Shown one piece after another: positions 1 through 12,171 of a stretch of 64,000 nt of DNA; the stretch's first letter is position 1; each line of letters begins with the position of its first letter. The stretch is taken from positions 47,340,911-47,404,910 of the forward strand of contig CP136066.1 in NCBI GenBank assembly GCA_032622095.1, written 5' to 3'. Position numbers and translations under genes: made by a program. Source of the stretch: Siphonodentalium dalli (taxonomy: Eukaryota; Mollusca; Scaphopoda; Gadilida; Siphonodentaliidae). The notes under the pieces are model-generated. The model searched no databases and was not told the DNA's origin. It was given only the letters and a program-made list of their open reading frames with translations.

Positions 1-270
1 ATGTCATATAATCCTACTGTGTTTTGAATATAAAGGAAGATATAATTACGAACAAAGCAGAAGATACATTCAGGTTCACATTAATTCAGTCAATGTATGA
101 AAGCTACACGATGACGTTACTCGCTTAGTTTCGTTGATAAGTGGAAATTATGAAATGAACAGGATGAAATTGACGAGCTTCGCCATCTATAGTGTCTGAA
201 GCGAAGTACTTCCCTATCAATAATGGCTAATATCAGTAAAATTCTTACTATTTACACTCGGCAGCACACA

Positions 271-567
271 TTTGTCTTCGTATTTTAAACACTTTGATAT
301 GGATCGTTTATATTTTATAATAATTTGTATTCAACGGACGGATGCTTATGTTTACTCGGTTTTTAAACTGCGAAGTGGGGAAATCTGTGTTTGTTTACGT
401 TATGAATGTTGGATTATTATGAATTATTATGAATTTGTCTTCGTATTTTAAATACTTTGATATGCATCCTTTATATTTTATAATAATTTGTATTCAAGGG
501 ACGGATTATTATGTTTTATTCGGTTTTTAAACTGCGGGGTGGGATAATCTCGGTTTGTTTACATTAG
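271..567. repeat. Two-copy direct repeat, 163-bp offset
   Basis: Two copies of a sequence starting TTTGTCTTCGTATTTTAAA lie at about 271-405 and 434-567 and differ by scattered substitutions. Both include an ACGGA motif and end in a GTTTAC stretch. The second copy runs straight into the GC-rich inverted minisatellite. No coding signal is visible. Confidence 0.8.
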
Positions 568-573
568 TAGTAA

Positions 574-870
574 TGGGGGCCACTATGGCCCAGTACCCCC
601 CAGTGGGGGCCACTATGGCCCAGTACCCCCAGTGGGGGCCACTATGGCCCAGTACCCCCCAGTGGGGGCCACTATGGCCCAATACCCCCCAGTGGGGGCC
701 ACTATGGCCCAGTATCGAATACTGGACCATCTAGGACCATAGATGGTCCAGTATTCGATACTGGGCCATAGTGGCCCCCACTGGGGGGTACTGGGCCATA
801 GTGGCCCCCACTGGGGGGTAATGGGCCATAGTGGCCCCCACTGGGGGGTACTGGGCCATAGTTACCCCCT
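574..870. repeat. Inverted minisatellite of 30-bp units
   Basis: About five copies of a 30-bp unit built on GGGGGCCACTATGGCCCAGT run left of the centre, and about four reverse-complement copies run right of it. The centre is near 736, with a perfect 19-bp inverted pair at 714-732 and 741-759. The whole block could fold into one long hairpin. Open frames across it encode a GHSGPHWG-type repeat on both strands, which is a by-product of the repeat and not a gene. The unit is itself partly palindromic (GGCCACTATGGCC). Confidence 0.9.
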
Positions 871-1149
871 GAGGATAGATGTTCCTGTCATTGATGTGAC
901 ATTTCTGATCGAAAAAATGAAAATGGACTTAGAATTATTTTTTTCAAAAGGAAAATCTCACTTTGGAAAATATCAATTAGCTATCAAGAGTATCTTTTCG
1001 ATCGTTTTATTTTTGTTATAGTTTAGAATCCGCCACATTGAGTCGGGGAGCCAATAAGGTCCACCTGCACCCCCCCCCGATGATTACAAATAACCTTATT
1101 TTTATTGTTCCCTATGGTATCCAGATAATGAATCCGGAATTCTCCGAAA

Positions 1150-2090
1150 AATAAAGGTGGCCCTACTAGGTGCTAGAGCCATTTGAATCCAAGATGGTCG
1201 CCATTTCCTCTAATTCCGACCAGCTGTATTTAATCGTTGTAATAGATCGGTTGTTAGCAAAAGACACAGACAAAATATATGCCATTTGTTGGTATGATGT
1301 CCTTCTTCAAAATTACGGCAAAAAATTTCGAAAAAAATTCAAAATGGCCGCCGAAAAATGACGTCATCTGCACGAAAATAGGAAATTTAATTAATATTTC
1401 ACCATATCTTCCATTTTTCTTCACATTAATCATTAGTAAATGGCAATGTTTTTGAGACAGTCATCAAGCGTGATATTATAGCGTCATTTTAAGACATTTG
1501 CCATTGACGAGGGTTCCGTAATAGATACAGAAAGAGGATTTGAAAAAGAGGGGTAAAATTTTCGATTTTTTGCAAGACGATTTTGATAGTCATTTTATCG
1601 ACAACCCACACAGGCTGTTAATAGAATGTCAACAACTATGTGCTTTATTTTATTGGACGGATGTTTTACTTCAATGGGAATGAAATTGGTGTACAAAATT
1701 TCCAAAATGGCCGCTGAAAATATGAAAAATGGTAAATATTGCCCCAGGGTGTCCTGCAATGGCTTACAAGTTGTGGTTAATATATAAAATTGGCTAATCT
1801 GTATTATATACATTGCATACTAACATGTCTGATGCACCATGGATCATTGTTTCTATTGTCACCACTGACATCACCAGAAATATTGGATTTTTCTCTCACA
1901 AACTTGACATAAATTTCGACAAAAATTCACTTTTCAGGGTTGGACAATTGTTTTAAGTAAAATGCAACTATCATTGGTATCAAAGGTATTTATTGTATTG
2001 GTCTATCTTAAATGTGTCACACTACGGTGTTTATAGACCAAATTGCTCAAGATGGCTTCCAAAATGGCAACCAAATTTGTAAAAAGTTAA
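1150..2090. repeat. Diffuse repeat region with AAGATGGC/AAAATGGC motifs
   Basis: Motifs such as CAAGATGGTCGCC, AAAATGGCCGCC, AAAATGGCCGCTG and CAAGATGGCTTCC recur at about 1190, 1342, 1705 and 2048, each followed by an AT-rich stretch. The same word begins every unit of the array at 28.1-29.4 kb, so this is probably an older, decayed relative of such a repeat. No gene is seen here. Confidence 0.45.
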
Positions 2091-2249
2091 TTTTTTACAT
2101 ATATCCCGAACATTATTCTCTGCGTTATCCGACAAGGTAGTAAATTGTGACTCACTTGGTTATTGTACGTGTTAGTTAATTAACTGACAACTACGTTCTA
2201 TTATGTTTGTCCCAGTTCCGTATGGGGCATGACAAATTCATTTTAAAGT

Positions 2250-3534
2250 TGCAGTATGGAATTTTGCGGAGAACCTCTTTTGTGTTTCTTGCCATATTAT
2301 TGAAAGGAAATGGGCAGAACTTTGAAACGGAACTGAGATGAACCATAATATGTGGCTATTCTGGTCCATTATGATAAAACATATCAACTGGATACAGGGT
2401 GGATGCCAAGATGGTAGCCAGTGACTTACTATATTATCATAGGTGAGGTGAATAGGTATACAGAGGCTGCGTATATATTATGGGTAGCGCAAAGGGGGCC
2501 GGCAGCTGAGCGCGTTACAGGCTCTTGTGGTTATTATCTTAGATATTGCATGATATTATGATGTCTAATAATAAATATATCAGAATATATTATTTGTCAT
2601 TGACATTCGTGGCCATTCATGTTTCGATCGGAATGGTATATTAATATGTTTCTCAACGCAGATAAAGCTATTCCGGAGAATAACAAGAGTTCAATTAAGG
2701 TCAGTGGCTGGATGTGGGCGGGTAAGCTGGTGGTGCATAATACACTATAGTACGAAATGCCATATTATACAACATTCCATTCAATTTACATTTGTTTACC
2801 GTTGGCCTGAATCGATGGACATCCCACTTAACTGCCATTCCGGCATTACAAATTCGAAAACAAATGAACAATGATCGAATTATAAAGAGCATGGTACCTA
2901 TTCTGATACACAAGTCACAGGGCAGCGAATAAAATGACGTTGGATGGGAAATTATGTCACTATATATACACCAGTGATTAAATTATTTAACTACATATAT
3001 ATATGCAGTCTTGGTGCGCATGCATGCAGTTCTGAGAGTGTAGATCCGTACCACGCATACAATGTGTGAGTCTGTGTCGCATTTCACGAGTAAACACATT
3101 ATAACACAGCTCAACACCAGTTCCTCTCTATACCATGCAGGGCACTTACTTATACTTATAGGCACTTAAGTATAATACGTATGTTACCTATACTTAGACA
3201 ATTATAAAATATTGAAGTTGACGTGTATTTTGTGGTATTGAATTTCCATTTAGTTCATTAAAGTTATCATCCGTAAATGGCATAATTATGAATAGAGATG
3301 ATGCAGACGGACTCATTATGTGTACGGCGCATTATGTATACGGACTGATCAAAAATGTAATAAAGATGTATCAATTGAGGGTACCAGGCTGTATTTTAAG
3401 AAATTATTTAAATTTGTATTTAGGTTCAAGTGTATACAAGTAATATGTTAATAACAATACTATCTTATTAGATATTTTTATATTTACTTTATAATTATAC
3501 ATGTAATATTTCACGAGTATATTTCAACATTTTT
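2250..3534. other. No feature recognised
   Basis: AT-rich sequence with short TA runs. I see no convincing coding frame, splice-paired exon or repeat here. Confidence 0.5.
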
Positions 3535-3835
3535 TTCAACAGAACGAGGCAGCTAGAAAACAGTGGTAAATCACATTTGGTTCACATTGTTGTTGTTGTA
3601 ACTGGAGGTCTGGCACCCTGAATACAATGTTTAAATGGGCGCATAAAATTAGATATGTTTAGGTTTAGTTTATAAGTAATATTTCGTTTTCAACTTTTGT
3701 TTTCTTCAACACTATACGAAGCACGCAGAAGAAAACGGCGCTAAACTACATTCTTTATAGTGTTGTTGTAACTGGAGGTCTGCAAACCTGGATACATTGT
3801 TTAAATGGGCACATATAATGAGATTACGTCATGCA
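3535..3835. repeat. Two-copy direct repeat
   Basis: Two diverged copies (about 3535-3655 and 3700-3830) share a GTTGTTGTAACTGGAGGTCTG core, a GATACAATG-like stretch and TTTAAATGGGC, with offsets of about 165 bp. Function unknown. Confidence 0.65.
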
Positions 3836-4630
3836 CATTGCGAATAAAAGGCTCACACTAATGTATTTAATGTCTGATTCATACTTAATGTACCGGTAAG
3901 ATATACATATATTTCATAGAATTCCACACCTCAATTGCGAAATGACCGCATGATCTTCATGAATGTATATACTTATAAGAGTCAGTCCTTTTGTGGATTA
4001 TCTAATCTGTGTATTATAAAGTAAGCTTTTAGATTGACGTGGTATATCACTGATTTATTTCGTTCAAACGAAATATCACAAGGACGTGTTGGTGTCGCTG
4101 CTTCAGATACAGTCACGTGTATGATTGTTAGATCTGCCTTCCATAAAAAGTCACGTGTGTAATCTTCGTGACAAAGATCGACCTCGTGTTCGTAAAAAAT
4201 GGCGACCCCCGAAACCACGTGTTTGGTACTATTTTTTTTAGCGATGTGATTATCATTGTATACCTCACTAATATGAGACTTGTATTCGATTCTGTTGATA
4301 TAATCGGATACACACATTATATATAACACAGTTTTATATAATTAAAACTTTAGAATCGGTATAGTATAAAAACTGTAAGTTTGGAGAAATTGTCCTAAAA
4401 CTCCATTCAAATGCCGAAATAAGTAGAATGGTCTTCTCCTATGATATCTATCTAATATATTTAACCCATTCGGGTCGGTAAAATAGTCAATAATATATTA
4501 TGAAGACTTTGACTGTTTTAAAAATCTATAGGTGTGAATTACATAATTTAGGGCAATCCCCACTTAACACGGCTAGACGTTGCGTCACAATTATTAAACA
4601 AAGGCTGCGGCTTGCGGTTGGCCAGCTTAT
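3836..4630. other. No feature recognised
   Basis: AT-rich sequence with no recognisable gene. A 115-codon reverse-strand frame at 3982-4329 has no recognisable domain and overlaps another frame of similar quality, so I do not call it. Confidence 0.45.
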
Positions 4631-5404
4631 GCACTGAGAAAAATAACGGGTCAATATGACTACCTTTGGGTTAGTCACGGATATTTGGAGTCATTTTGAC
4701 TAACCCGTGCCGTCCCACTAGTCATCGTGACTAATTTCGAGTTAGTCAACTTGACAATGAAAAAAATTTAATAATTATAAGTAGATATATAGCTACTGAA
4801 CATAAGCTACGTTTTATAACTCATACCTTATCGCATTTAAGTGTTCCAGAAACTATATAACGTTATCATTCAAACGGAATAATTATGTTACCCCTGCACT
4901 TATGGTACGAGGTTTATAGTACGAAAATAAAATTATACTTCCGGTAAATCGGACCATGTGCGATGTTTACAAACTTCTCTTGTTTAGATTGTTTTAGCAA
5001 ATAATTGGACCTAACTTGCTTCTTAATAACCTGGAATATTGTTAGCACTGTCTGGATTATGTTTGTATATGAAAGGGACAAGAGGTTGTAACCTCCGAAA
5101 ACAGGCGAAGTCAAGGAATTCCGTGCCAGTGGGAATTTACACTTGACAATGACATGCACGTACGACAATGTTGTGAATTTCAAAAGACAGATACTTAAGT
5201 TTCACAAAATTTTAAACCTTCCAATTAACTCACAAGTCTGACAAGAGTTAACCACTGGTGACTAGGATTACGAGACATACATTTATGTAGAAATTAGTCG
5301 GAATTATGACGTCACAGATCAGTCATGAGTCAGTCACAAGTTTTGTTGCAAGTTCAAGGCTACAACGTACGAGTACCTGTAGGCTATACAAAGGAAAATG
5401 GATC

Positions 5405-7110
5405 ATATTGTTCAATTTTCATCGAAACGTCATTTGAGAACCATGTCGCCATGACATATCGCCCAGTTACGAAGTCGGCTATTCTTTTGATTGAACGCCG
5501 GTGACCAGGTCTGGAAAATGTGAGAATACAGCTACAATAGCTGTATTCAGCTAACCTAGCTGTATTCAGCTATAAATTATACTCTCAAACCGGCTGTTTT
5601 TCGATAATAAACTAGAAGCGCTAATTTGCGCATCAAAATTAGGCTACCATTTTCTCCGGTCACCCTCAACCAAATCAAAATCGTCGCTTGTGTTCTGACA
5701 AAGTGTTGCCTTTTGTCAACAAGGCAATTCTGATTTTGTGTGAAAACTTACTACGGTGGTCGATGTCAGTAAATATTCTGGGGACTATTTTCTGCAAATG
5801 CATTCATTAACTAACTTATAAAATAAAGATCAAATTCATCCCAAACACTCGTTTACTTCTTCCCGATGCTAAACCGGTAGGGGGCGTTAGAATGGTGTAC
5901 CTATATCGAGCATTTAGAATTACATACCACTAGCGGTTTGTGAGCAATACTGGTAACTATTCATAACGGTATATATACAGATATTGTGCGGCATATTGCA
6001 AATGTATGGCACAACATAGGGACAACTGAAATGAAAATGCGACTTATATAATTTCTGAAGTATTTCAAACATGAAGTCCTGGTCGTTAGCGAGTCAGAAC
6101 TATTCAAGCTGTTTTGGTGGGAAAATATATAATGTGTGAAAACTTACTAAACATAACATTGGTATTTGTATTTTCGCGATTCGACATACATGTATGCGTT
6201 TCCGTATTTTTGGAGAGAATCATCTCAAGCAGTGAGTGGAACTCGCTCGGTTAAACTCTGGCTAGAGATGTTCCCCTGTTTGCCTGTTTTAACGCACCAA
6301 CTAAACTGAGTTTTAGTAACATCATATTGATACTTCCGGGAATGATTAAGATGTTCCATCTTCGGTGATAAATATTGTATTTAAGGTATTTTTCAAGGTA
6401 TTCCGCATTGCATAAGAGAGTTATTAACCGTAATGACCGACATCGACCGCCATAGTAAGTTTTCACACATAATCACCATCGTCGTGCCGACAAAAGGCAA
6501 CACTTTGTCAGAACACAAGCGACGATTTTGATTTGGTTGAGGGTGACCGGAGAATAGGGTAGCATAATTTTGATGCGCAAATTAGCGCTTCTAGTTTATT
6601 ATCGAAAAACAGCCGCTTTGAGAGTATAATATATAGCTGAATACAGCTAGGTTAGCTGAATACAGCTATTGTAGCTGTATTCTCACATTTGCCAGACCTG
6701 GTGACGTCTGTGATATTGTTGTGAAATATTTATGAAATGACGGATAATCTCAGAGATACGGATCCAATTCTGGGACACACATTTATCACTGAATCCATCG
6801 CAAGCTTTTAGTAACATAGATGTACTACAGCTATTCTTCAATTTTCATCGAAAAGTTATTTGAGAACCATGTCGCCATGACATATCGCCCAGTTATGGAG
6901 TCGGCTATTCTTTTGATCGAAACGCCGGTGACTCTGTGATATTGTTGTGAAATATTTATGAAATGACGGATAATCTCAGAGATACGGATCCAATTCTGAG
7001 ACACACATTATCACTGAATCCATCGCAAGCTTTTAGTAACATACTACAGCTATTCTTCAATTTTCATCGAAAAGTGACTTGAGAACCATGTCGCCATGAC
7101 ATACATGACG
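5405..7110. repeat. Tandem repeat of about 220 bp, 2.3 copies, interrupted by a foldback element
   Basis: Copy A is split (5405-5505 plus 6706-6830), copy B is 6831-7049 and copy C is a partial 7050-7110. Each begins with TTCAATTTTCATCGAAA, then GAACCATGTCGCCATGACAT, and continues through GATACGGATCCAATTCTG. Copy A is interrupted by the 1195-bp foldback element. Confidence 0.85.
5506..6700. mobile_element. Foldback DNA transposon (MITE-like), about 260-bp TIRs, 5-bp target duplication
   Basis: The element starts CAGGTCTGG and ends CCAGACCTG. Inverted arms of about 260 bp (5506-5768 and 6440-6700) include GCTGTATTCAGCTA palindromes and CACAAGCGACGATTTTGATT. It is flanked by GTGAC (5501-5505 and 6701-6705). 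The same site without the insert occurs in the neighbouring tandem copy at 6928-6932 (one GTGAC), so the boundaries are well supported apart from one base. No transposase is encoded. The short target duplication would fit a hAT-like family, but the superfamily is not settled. Confidence 0.85.
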
Positions 7111-7355
7111 TACTACAGCTATGCTCTAATTAATCGTCCCATTTAACAAGGTTGTAGGGCGTTAATGTCTACTTAATGACACCGGTTATACCATACCGCC
7201 GTTCAACAATATTATTGATAGTACTGTAGAAAGATTTTTCTACAGTACTATTAATATTTTGCGACTCCTGTACTCCGCATTAATTTTTCACATGGCCACC
7301 TTACACCCAGTCCAGCTTTTCGTGAGCGCCATGCACTGTGTTAACTACCCTGCTG

Positions 7356-7692
7356 GACAAAACAAGTGTCCACTTAACCTCAGTGCGGTTAGCGTTGCCA
7401 CCGCAGCCGATATGCAACAACACTGCGGCTCCACCGGCTAACTACAGTTGGGCCGCAGTGTACTTGCCATTCGGCCATGGTGTAGTTGCCGTGGTGTACG
7501 GTCATTAAACTGAAAAAAGATGATACAAACCAGAAAGCTAACCACGGTGTACATACCATTCGGCCGCGTTGTAGTTGCCTTTCGGTCATGGTGTACTTGT
7601 CGTTCGGCCAAAGTGTACTTGCCGTTCGGCCGCGGTGCTCAACCGCAGTTACAAACGCTGACACCGCGGTGCCAATGGACACTTGTTGTGTC
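7356..7692. mobile_element. Foldback repeat with ACAAGTGTCCA ends
   Basis: GACAAAACAAGTGTCCAC at 7356 is mirrored by GGACACTTGTTGTGTC ending at 7692. The inner arms (CAGTGCGGTTAGCGTT versus AACGCTGACACCGCGG) are also related. The interior holds a degenerate repeat of about 27 bp around TTCGGCC and GTGTACTTGCC. Overlapping open frames here on both strands follow from the repeat and its raised GC content. It looks like a short non-autonomous element of unknown family. Confidence 0.55.
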
Positions 7693-7699
7693 GAGCGGG

Positions 7700-8690
7700 G
7701 TATACACAAAACAATATTTCAATTAATAATTTGTTTACGGTTTAATCAACATTTGAAGTTGGTCACTGACCGACATTCGCAACTGCATCATCAATGCAGC
7801 GTCCAGCCATGCCAGAAATATACACTCTGTGGTGGTTATAATGCTGACTTTAAAAGGTACGAAGGTCGGCCATGGTAGGATTGATCATGGTTAATATCAT
7901 CAACAACGCGGTAATATCGGTGTCAACATCGTTAGGGGGGGGGTCAATTAGAGCTTAGCTGTATATATACAGGTACATGAACATGTAGACCATTCCAATG
8001 TCCAGATGCATCATGTTCTTATCAAATCATTCAGAACGATTCGGACATTTCCGCTTTGCTAGGAAATAACCTCTTCCATAATTGGAAACCATATTCACGA
8101 AATTCTACATTATATGGCTCTGGTGATCAGGCAGTGACATTGACTCGATGACGCATAGCTGCGAATGGAGAATAATTTATTCACTATGGCTGTACCAAAA
8201 TGGATAATATATTAAATACATTAAACTATCTTTGTGTGAGGTTTGTTTGTTTGTTCATACTAGTACATGTATACCGATACAGCACATCAGAAGTGTACGA
8301 GAAGCAAAACACTCAACAATGTGGCAATTTTTTTGGGAGAGTGATTCCGGTGACCCATTCAACACCAAAATCTTGTGGCGAGGACTAGTGAGCGCTATAA
8401 CAATATTTTGCAAACAACATGGTGCCAGTTTTAATTAACCAAAGTTCATTAGTGTGGTCTCCCCATTGTTGAGTATTTTGCTTATCGCACGCTATTTACA
8501 TACTTTACAACAGGTTCTCGAACAGAATTTGGCTTTGTTCACATAATGCAGCATAGGAACTCCAACAATTACATACTATTTACGCGATATTTATTATGGT
8601 ATAAAGAAAGGTCTGAGCGAACCACAGATTAACTATAATAGCGTGATTGGCGTGATTGGCGTGATTGGCACAGGGAACTCTAAATGACTT
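7700..8690. other. No gene recognised
   Basis: AT-rich sequence with short overlapping frames but no supportable gene. A short triplicated GGCGTGATT stretch lies at about 8640-8670. Confidence 0.5.
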
Positions 8691-8734
8691 GACAATTTGA
8701 ATCTGTTTGTTTGAATATCTGTATATACATGTAG

Positions 8735-9900
8735 GTATGTTTATTTTGAATATTCTCAGTAAATAATTATTTGGTGTCTTGCAAAAGAAATCAGAATTAA
8801 TTTTGTTTACGTATTGGTTGTGGGATAACAATAAAACAGTTTAGAGTGACTCCCCTTATCCCATATGCATGTTGGCTGTGAAAGACCGATCGGTTTATTT
8901 TAGTCTATTATAGATCGGTAAGTGGTTCACCCAGACCTGTTTAAGATATCTGGTTGATAATGGTTCAACCCCATTAGTGCCCACATAAAACAATATAATT
9001 CAATCATTGAGATTAATCGCAAACCTTTGTGATAAATCGCCAAGTACGGTAGTATCAGAAATATGTTTTCGATTTGTCACAAAGTTGTTTTAACTATGAA
9101 TGTTCTCAGTAAATAATGATATGGTGTCTTGATAAAAAATCAGAATTAATTTTGTTTTGTTTTTTAAGTATTGGTTAATCGATAATAATAGAACCGTTTA
9201 GAGTGATTCCCCTTATCCCAGATACATGCTGGCTGTGAAAGAACGATTGGTCTATTTTAACCTGATCGCGCTATTGTGCCTTGCATGTTAGCTGTGAAAG
9301 ACCGATCAGTCTATTTTAGTCCGACCATGCTATTATAGATACATTTGTGGTTCATCCAGACCTGTTTAAGATGTCTGATTTATTATGTTTATACGGTTCA
9401 AGCCCATTAGTGCCAACACATAACACTATATCTGCAATAAATCACAAACCTTTGTGATAAATCTCAAACATGTTTACGATAAATGGTAAAGTATGATCAC
9501 CAAGTAGTTTGAGAGTTATCGTAAAGATGTTTGAGATTTATCGCAAAGGTTTGCGAGTTATCGCAAAGGTCTGCGAGTTATCACAAAGGTGTTTATGATT
9601 TTTCACAAAGTTGTTTTGTGATTTATCATCGCAAAGATTTGCTCCCCTCATCACACATGCATTCTGGCTGTGAATGACCGATCGGTCTATTTTAGCCTGA
9701 CCGTGCTATTATAGAGCGATTGGAGTTCACCCAGACCTGTTGAAGATGTCTGATTTATGTTTATATGGTTAAAGCCCTGTATTAATTGCAAATTGATTTG
9801 ATTATTTGCAAACATTTGTTATAAATTGAAAACCTTTGCTCTAAATCGCATATATTTATTGTATAGAAGTTTGCGATTTATCGCAAAGTAGTTTTTTCAA
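8735..9900. repeat. Segmental tandem repeats with embedded TTATCGCAAA minisatellite
   Basis: A segment of about 360 bp containing GGCTGTGAAAGACCGATCGG and TTCACCCAGACCTGTT is present at about 8740-9095 and 9100-9440, with a third diverged, partial copy at 9650-9790. Between the second and third lies a short minisatellite of GATTTATCGCAAAGGTTTGC units (9420-9640), which appears in both orientations and so makes hairpins. Non-coding. Confidence 0.75.
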
Positions 9901-9964
9901 TATTATTACACACATTCAGACACATTTTACTCCCCATGCAGGGAATAGGCCGGGGATATCCTGA

Positions 9965-10240
9965 CTCAGTTCTAGTCATGCTGACTAAACATACTTTAGT
10001 CATGTTGACTTAAATAGAATTAGTCATTATGACTCAAATCATAGTAGTCATTGTGACTACTGCAATATTAGTCAATATGACTCAATGTTAGTCATGTTGA
10101 CTAAGCATATGCTGGTCATGTTGACTACTACTAACCTAGTCATGATGACTAACTTTTCCAGGTAGTCATTTTGACTACCAAAAGGTAGTCATCTCCAGGA
10201 CAAGCTGTTGACTACCCTAAGTTAGTCATATTGACCAACC
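9965..10240. repeat. Array of TAGTCA-TGACTA palindromes
   Basis: About ten imperfect palindromes of the form TAGTCATGTTGACTA follow one another at roughly 24-28 bp spacing up to the CAGTG end at 10254. A shorter array of the same motif lies at 4650-4760 in mirror orientation. This is the layout expected for subterminal transposase-binding repeats. That function is an inference. Confidence 0.8.
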
Positions 10241-10256
10241 TATTTTTCTCAGTGCA

Positions 10257-11335
10257 TTTGTGTTTTGGAGCTTGTTCAGGTACCGAAGCACAACGACCGC
10301 CCACCTGGAGGTCAACGGTCACTAATATTGGTGCATGTGCATCGGAATACAACATATTATGTTCATCTATAAATAGATCAATGACATTCTTTATAAACAA
10401 ATTAGAAGAAATAGCATAGTCAATAACGCTCACACCTTTGTAAGTGAATTCACATGAGTTCTTACCCATTCGGCCGTTCAGGATAAGTGAATTGGTGCCT
10501 GAGCACAAACGCACTAATTTGCTCCCATGATTATTGGTTGATTGGTCAGGGTTCAATCTATTGGCGGAAATATGTTCAACGCCAGACTTTCTGATGATTT
10601 CGCGGTCCTTTTCAACATTACCCATATTACCAGTTCGGGCATTGAAATCCCCCAGTATCATTACGTGGTCAAAGTTGATGTGTTTTTCTAATATAGAGAT
10701 ATGTAATTTTTCGAATTCGTCACCTTTGAAATACTTAGAGTTTTCGGGTGGGACACCATAGAATCGTGGTGCAGTCATCATTGACAATGGAGAAATATTG
10801 TCTGAAATTTTCCCATATTGCGATACACAGACCCCATGAGCGTATTCTGGAAACGTTAGTTCCATTTTTCATACCCAAAATGTGAAAATTGTCAATAGAA
10901 ATTGAGTCCAAAATGTCTGTTTTTGTCTCCTGAAATAATAGGAGATAATTTTTTTTATATAATTGATAAACTCGGGGTCATGGAGCTTCGAAATTAGGCC
11001 ACACACATTTATTGATAGTATCTTAATATGGGTCACTCTCGGGCTGTCCTATTGTGAATTCACATGCTGATCATTGGTGAACTGAGACGATTGAGAGTTT
11101 GTTGACACAGTGGGTTTAGACTGCGTGAACTGATTGTTTGGAGTTTGTTGGTTAGTGCGTTGTGATGAAGCACTGACTTTTGATCCAGCACTTTTTCCAC
11201 TTCGTGTCTGGATTGTCTTTGGATTAACTTTCTTTCTATTATATGGAGCTTTCGATGGTGGTGAGTTCGCTGGCCTTTTAGTGCTAGTAAAACTAATTTG
11301 TTTTTGTCTGGGTTGTTGTCGTTTTTGTTGTTGTT

Positions 11336-11366
<31 letters not shown>

Positions 11367-11485
11367 TTGTTGCTGTTGCTGTTGCTACTTCCGGTTTCCC
11401 GTCTGATTTTCGCGGTTCTTACTGTTTTTCGGTGATGTTCTGGCTTGAAAAACATTGTTAATCTCTTTACCGTTGTATAAACACG
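10257..11485 (-). mobile_element. LINE fragment: end of ORF1 plus AP-type endonuclease domain of ORF2
   Basis: Read on the - strand, a Gln-rich, Ser/Thr/Asn-rich ORF1 tail ends near 11053 (C-terminus NDQHVNSQ). It is followed by an endonuclease-exonuclease-phosphatase fold. Visible motifs are LSINVCGL near 11015, the catalytic-glutamate motif QETKTD near 10930, GDFNART near 10660, NGRMGK near 10475 and SDAHAPI near 10350, where an SDH motif is usual. The reading frame changes at an A-run near 10945 and again near 10865, and a stop precedes the Gln run. The reverse transcriptase is missing, because the copy stops at 10257 where the CACTG-ended repeat begins. It is a dead copy of a non-LTR element; the clade is not assigned. 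Its CAG/CAA run accounts for the poly-Asn, poly-Thr and poly-Cys frames in the other registers. Confidence 0.8.
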
Positions 11486-11536
11486 CGTGTGTGATCTCTT
11501 TATGTCGTTGTATCAGGGTCCGTATCAGGGTCCGTA

Positions 11537-11720
11537 TCAGCCGGCTGTACTGTGTGCTGCTCGTTTAGCACGGACCTTCTTTATTATGCATGCAATAATA
11601 CTACCTACCATTAACACGGTGGTGCAGACAGCGCCGATTATCTTCGGCAATATTGGTTCACCCTCTGGTGGTGCATAGGTCACGGATACACAGTAGGATA
11701 TATTGTTTGTTGTGATATAA
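11537..11720 (-). CDS. Possible last exon of a single-pass membrane protein
   Basis: A strong acceptor (TTATTTGCAG) precedes a 184-nt reverse-strand exon of 60 codons plus stop. The peptide has an ISYCVSVTYAPPEGEP stretch, then a hydrophobic helix of about 20 residues (around IIGAVCTTVLMVGSIIACII), then a basic stop-transfer KKVRAKR and a short tail. This is the layout of an extracellular end, membrane span and short cytoplasmic tail. No upstream exon with the required phase was identified, and LINE fragments lie on both sides. It may be a lone exon or chance coding potential. Confidence 0.3.
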
Positions 11721-12171
11721 CTGCAAATAAAGAGCACTGATATACAACTCTCTATTATATATATGTTTATTGCCTCCTCTTCAAGGAGAGATGACGTGTT
11801 ATATAATACAATATGCAGTGTATATGTACATAATATATTGATACAATGAACACACACACGTAACGTACTACTGTATCTCACTATTGGGGAATAGTAAATC
11901 GTAATGATCATATGTAATTCTGCTTCAATCGCAGATAACACCAACGTTCCCATTGTTATGGTTGGTGTAATCGACTGGGATTGGCGTTTGTTGTAAAATT
12001 GTAATTCGCAGATAGTGGAAACGATTGTACAAGGACGGCGAGATATCAGTAGTATGTTACATTCTGGTGTTCAGGAGACGGTATAACAATTAGTTTATCA
12101 AGTGTAAAGTGTACACTAAAATGAAGATGTGCGGAATTAAACATCGGGTCATTCGCATTTGGAAGCGTGAT

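Larger units (their letters stand above)
4632..10254. mobile_element. Possible CACTG-ended DNA transposon defined by inverted ends
   Basis: CACTGAGAAAAATA at 4632 and its reverse complement TATTTTTCTCAGTG ending at 10254 form an inverted pair. Just inside each end is the same motif family, in which TAGTCA and TGACTA face each other across 3-4 bases. The left end has about four such units (4650-4760) and the right end about ten (9965-10235). CACTA/CACTG ends with subterminal repeats are typical of EnSpm/CACTA elements (family knowledge). No transposase frame lies between them, and I found no matching target duplication, so the two ends could also be separate copies. Other repeats fill the 5.6 kb interior. 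Confidence 0.45.

Noticed and set aside
527-1021. Small proteins with GHSGPHWG repeats
   Set aside because: Translations of the inverted 30-bp minisatellite; nearly identical frames appear on both strands because of the symmetry.
11060-11455. Asn-rich 131-codon protein on the - strand, and a poly-Cys frame on the + strand
   Set aside because: Both are other registers of a CAG/CAA run. The adjoining frame with the Gln run and ...NDQHVNSQ reads as the LINE ORF1 end and leads into the endonuclease domain.
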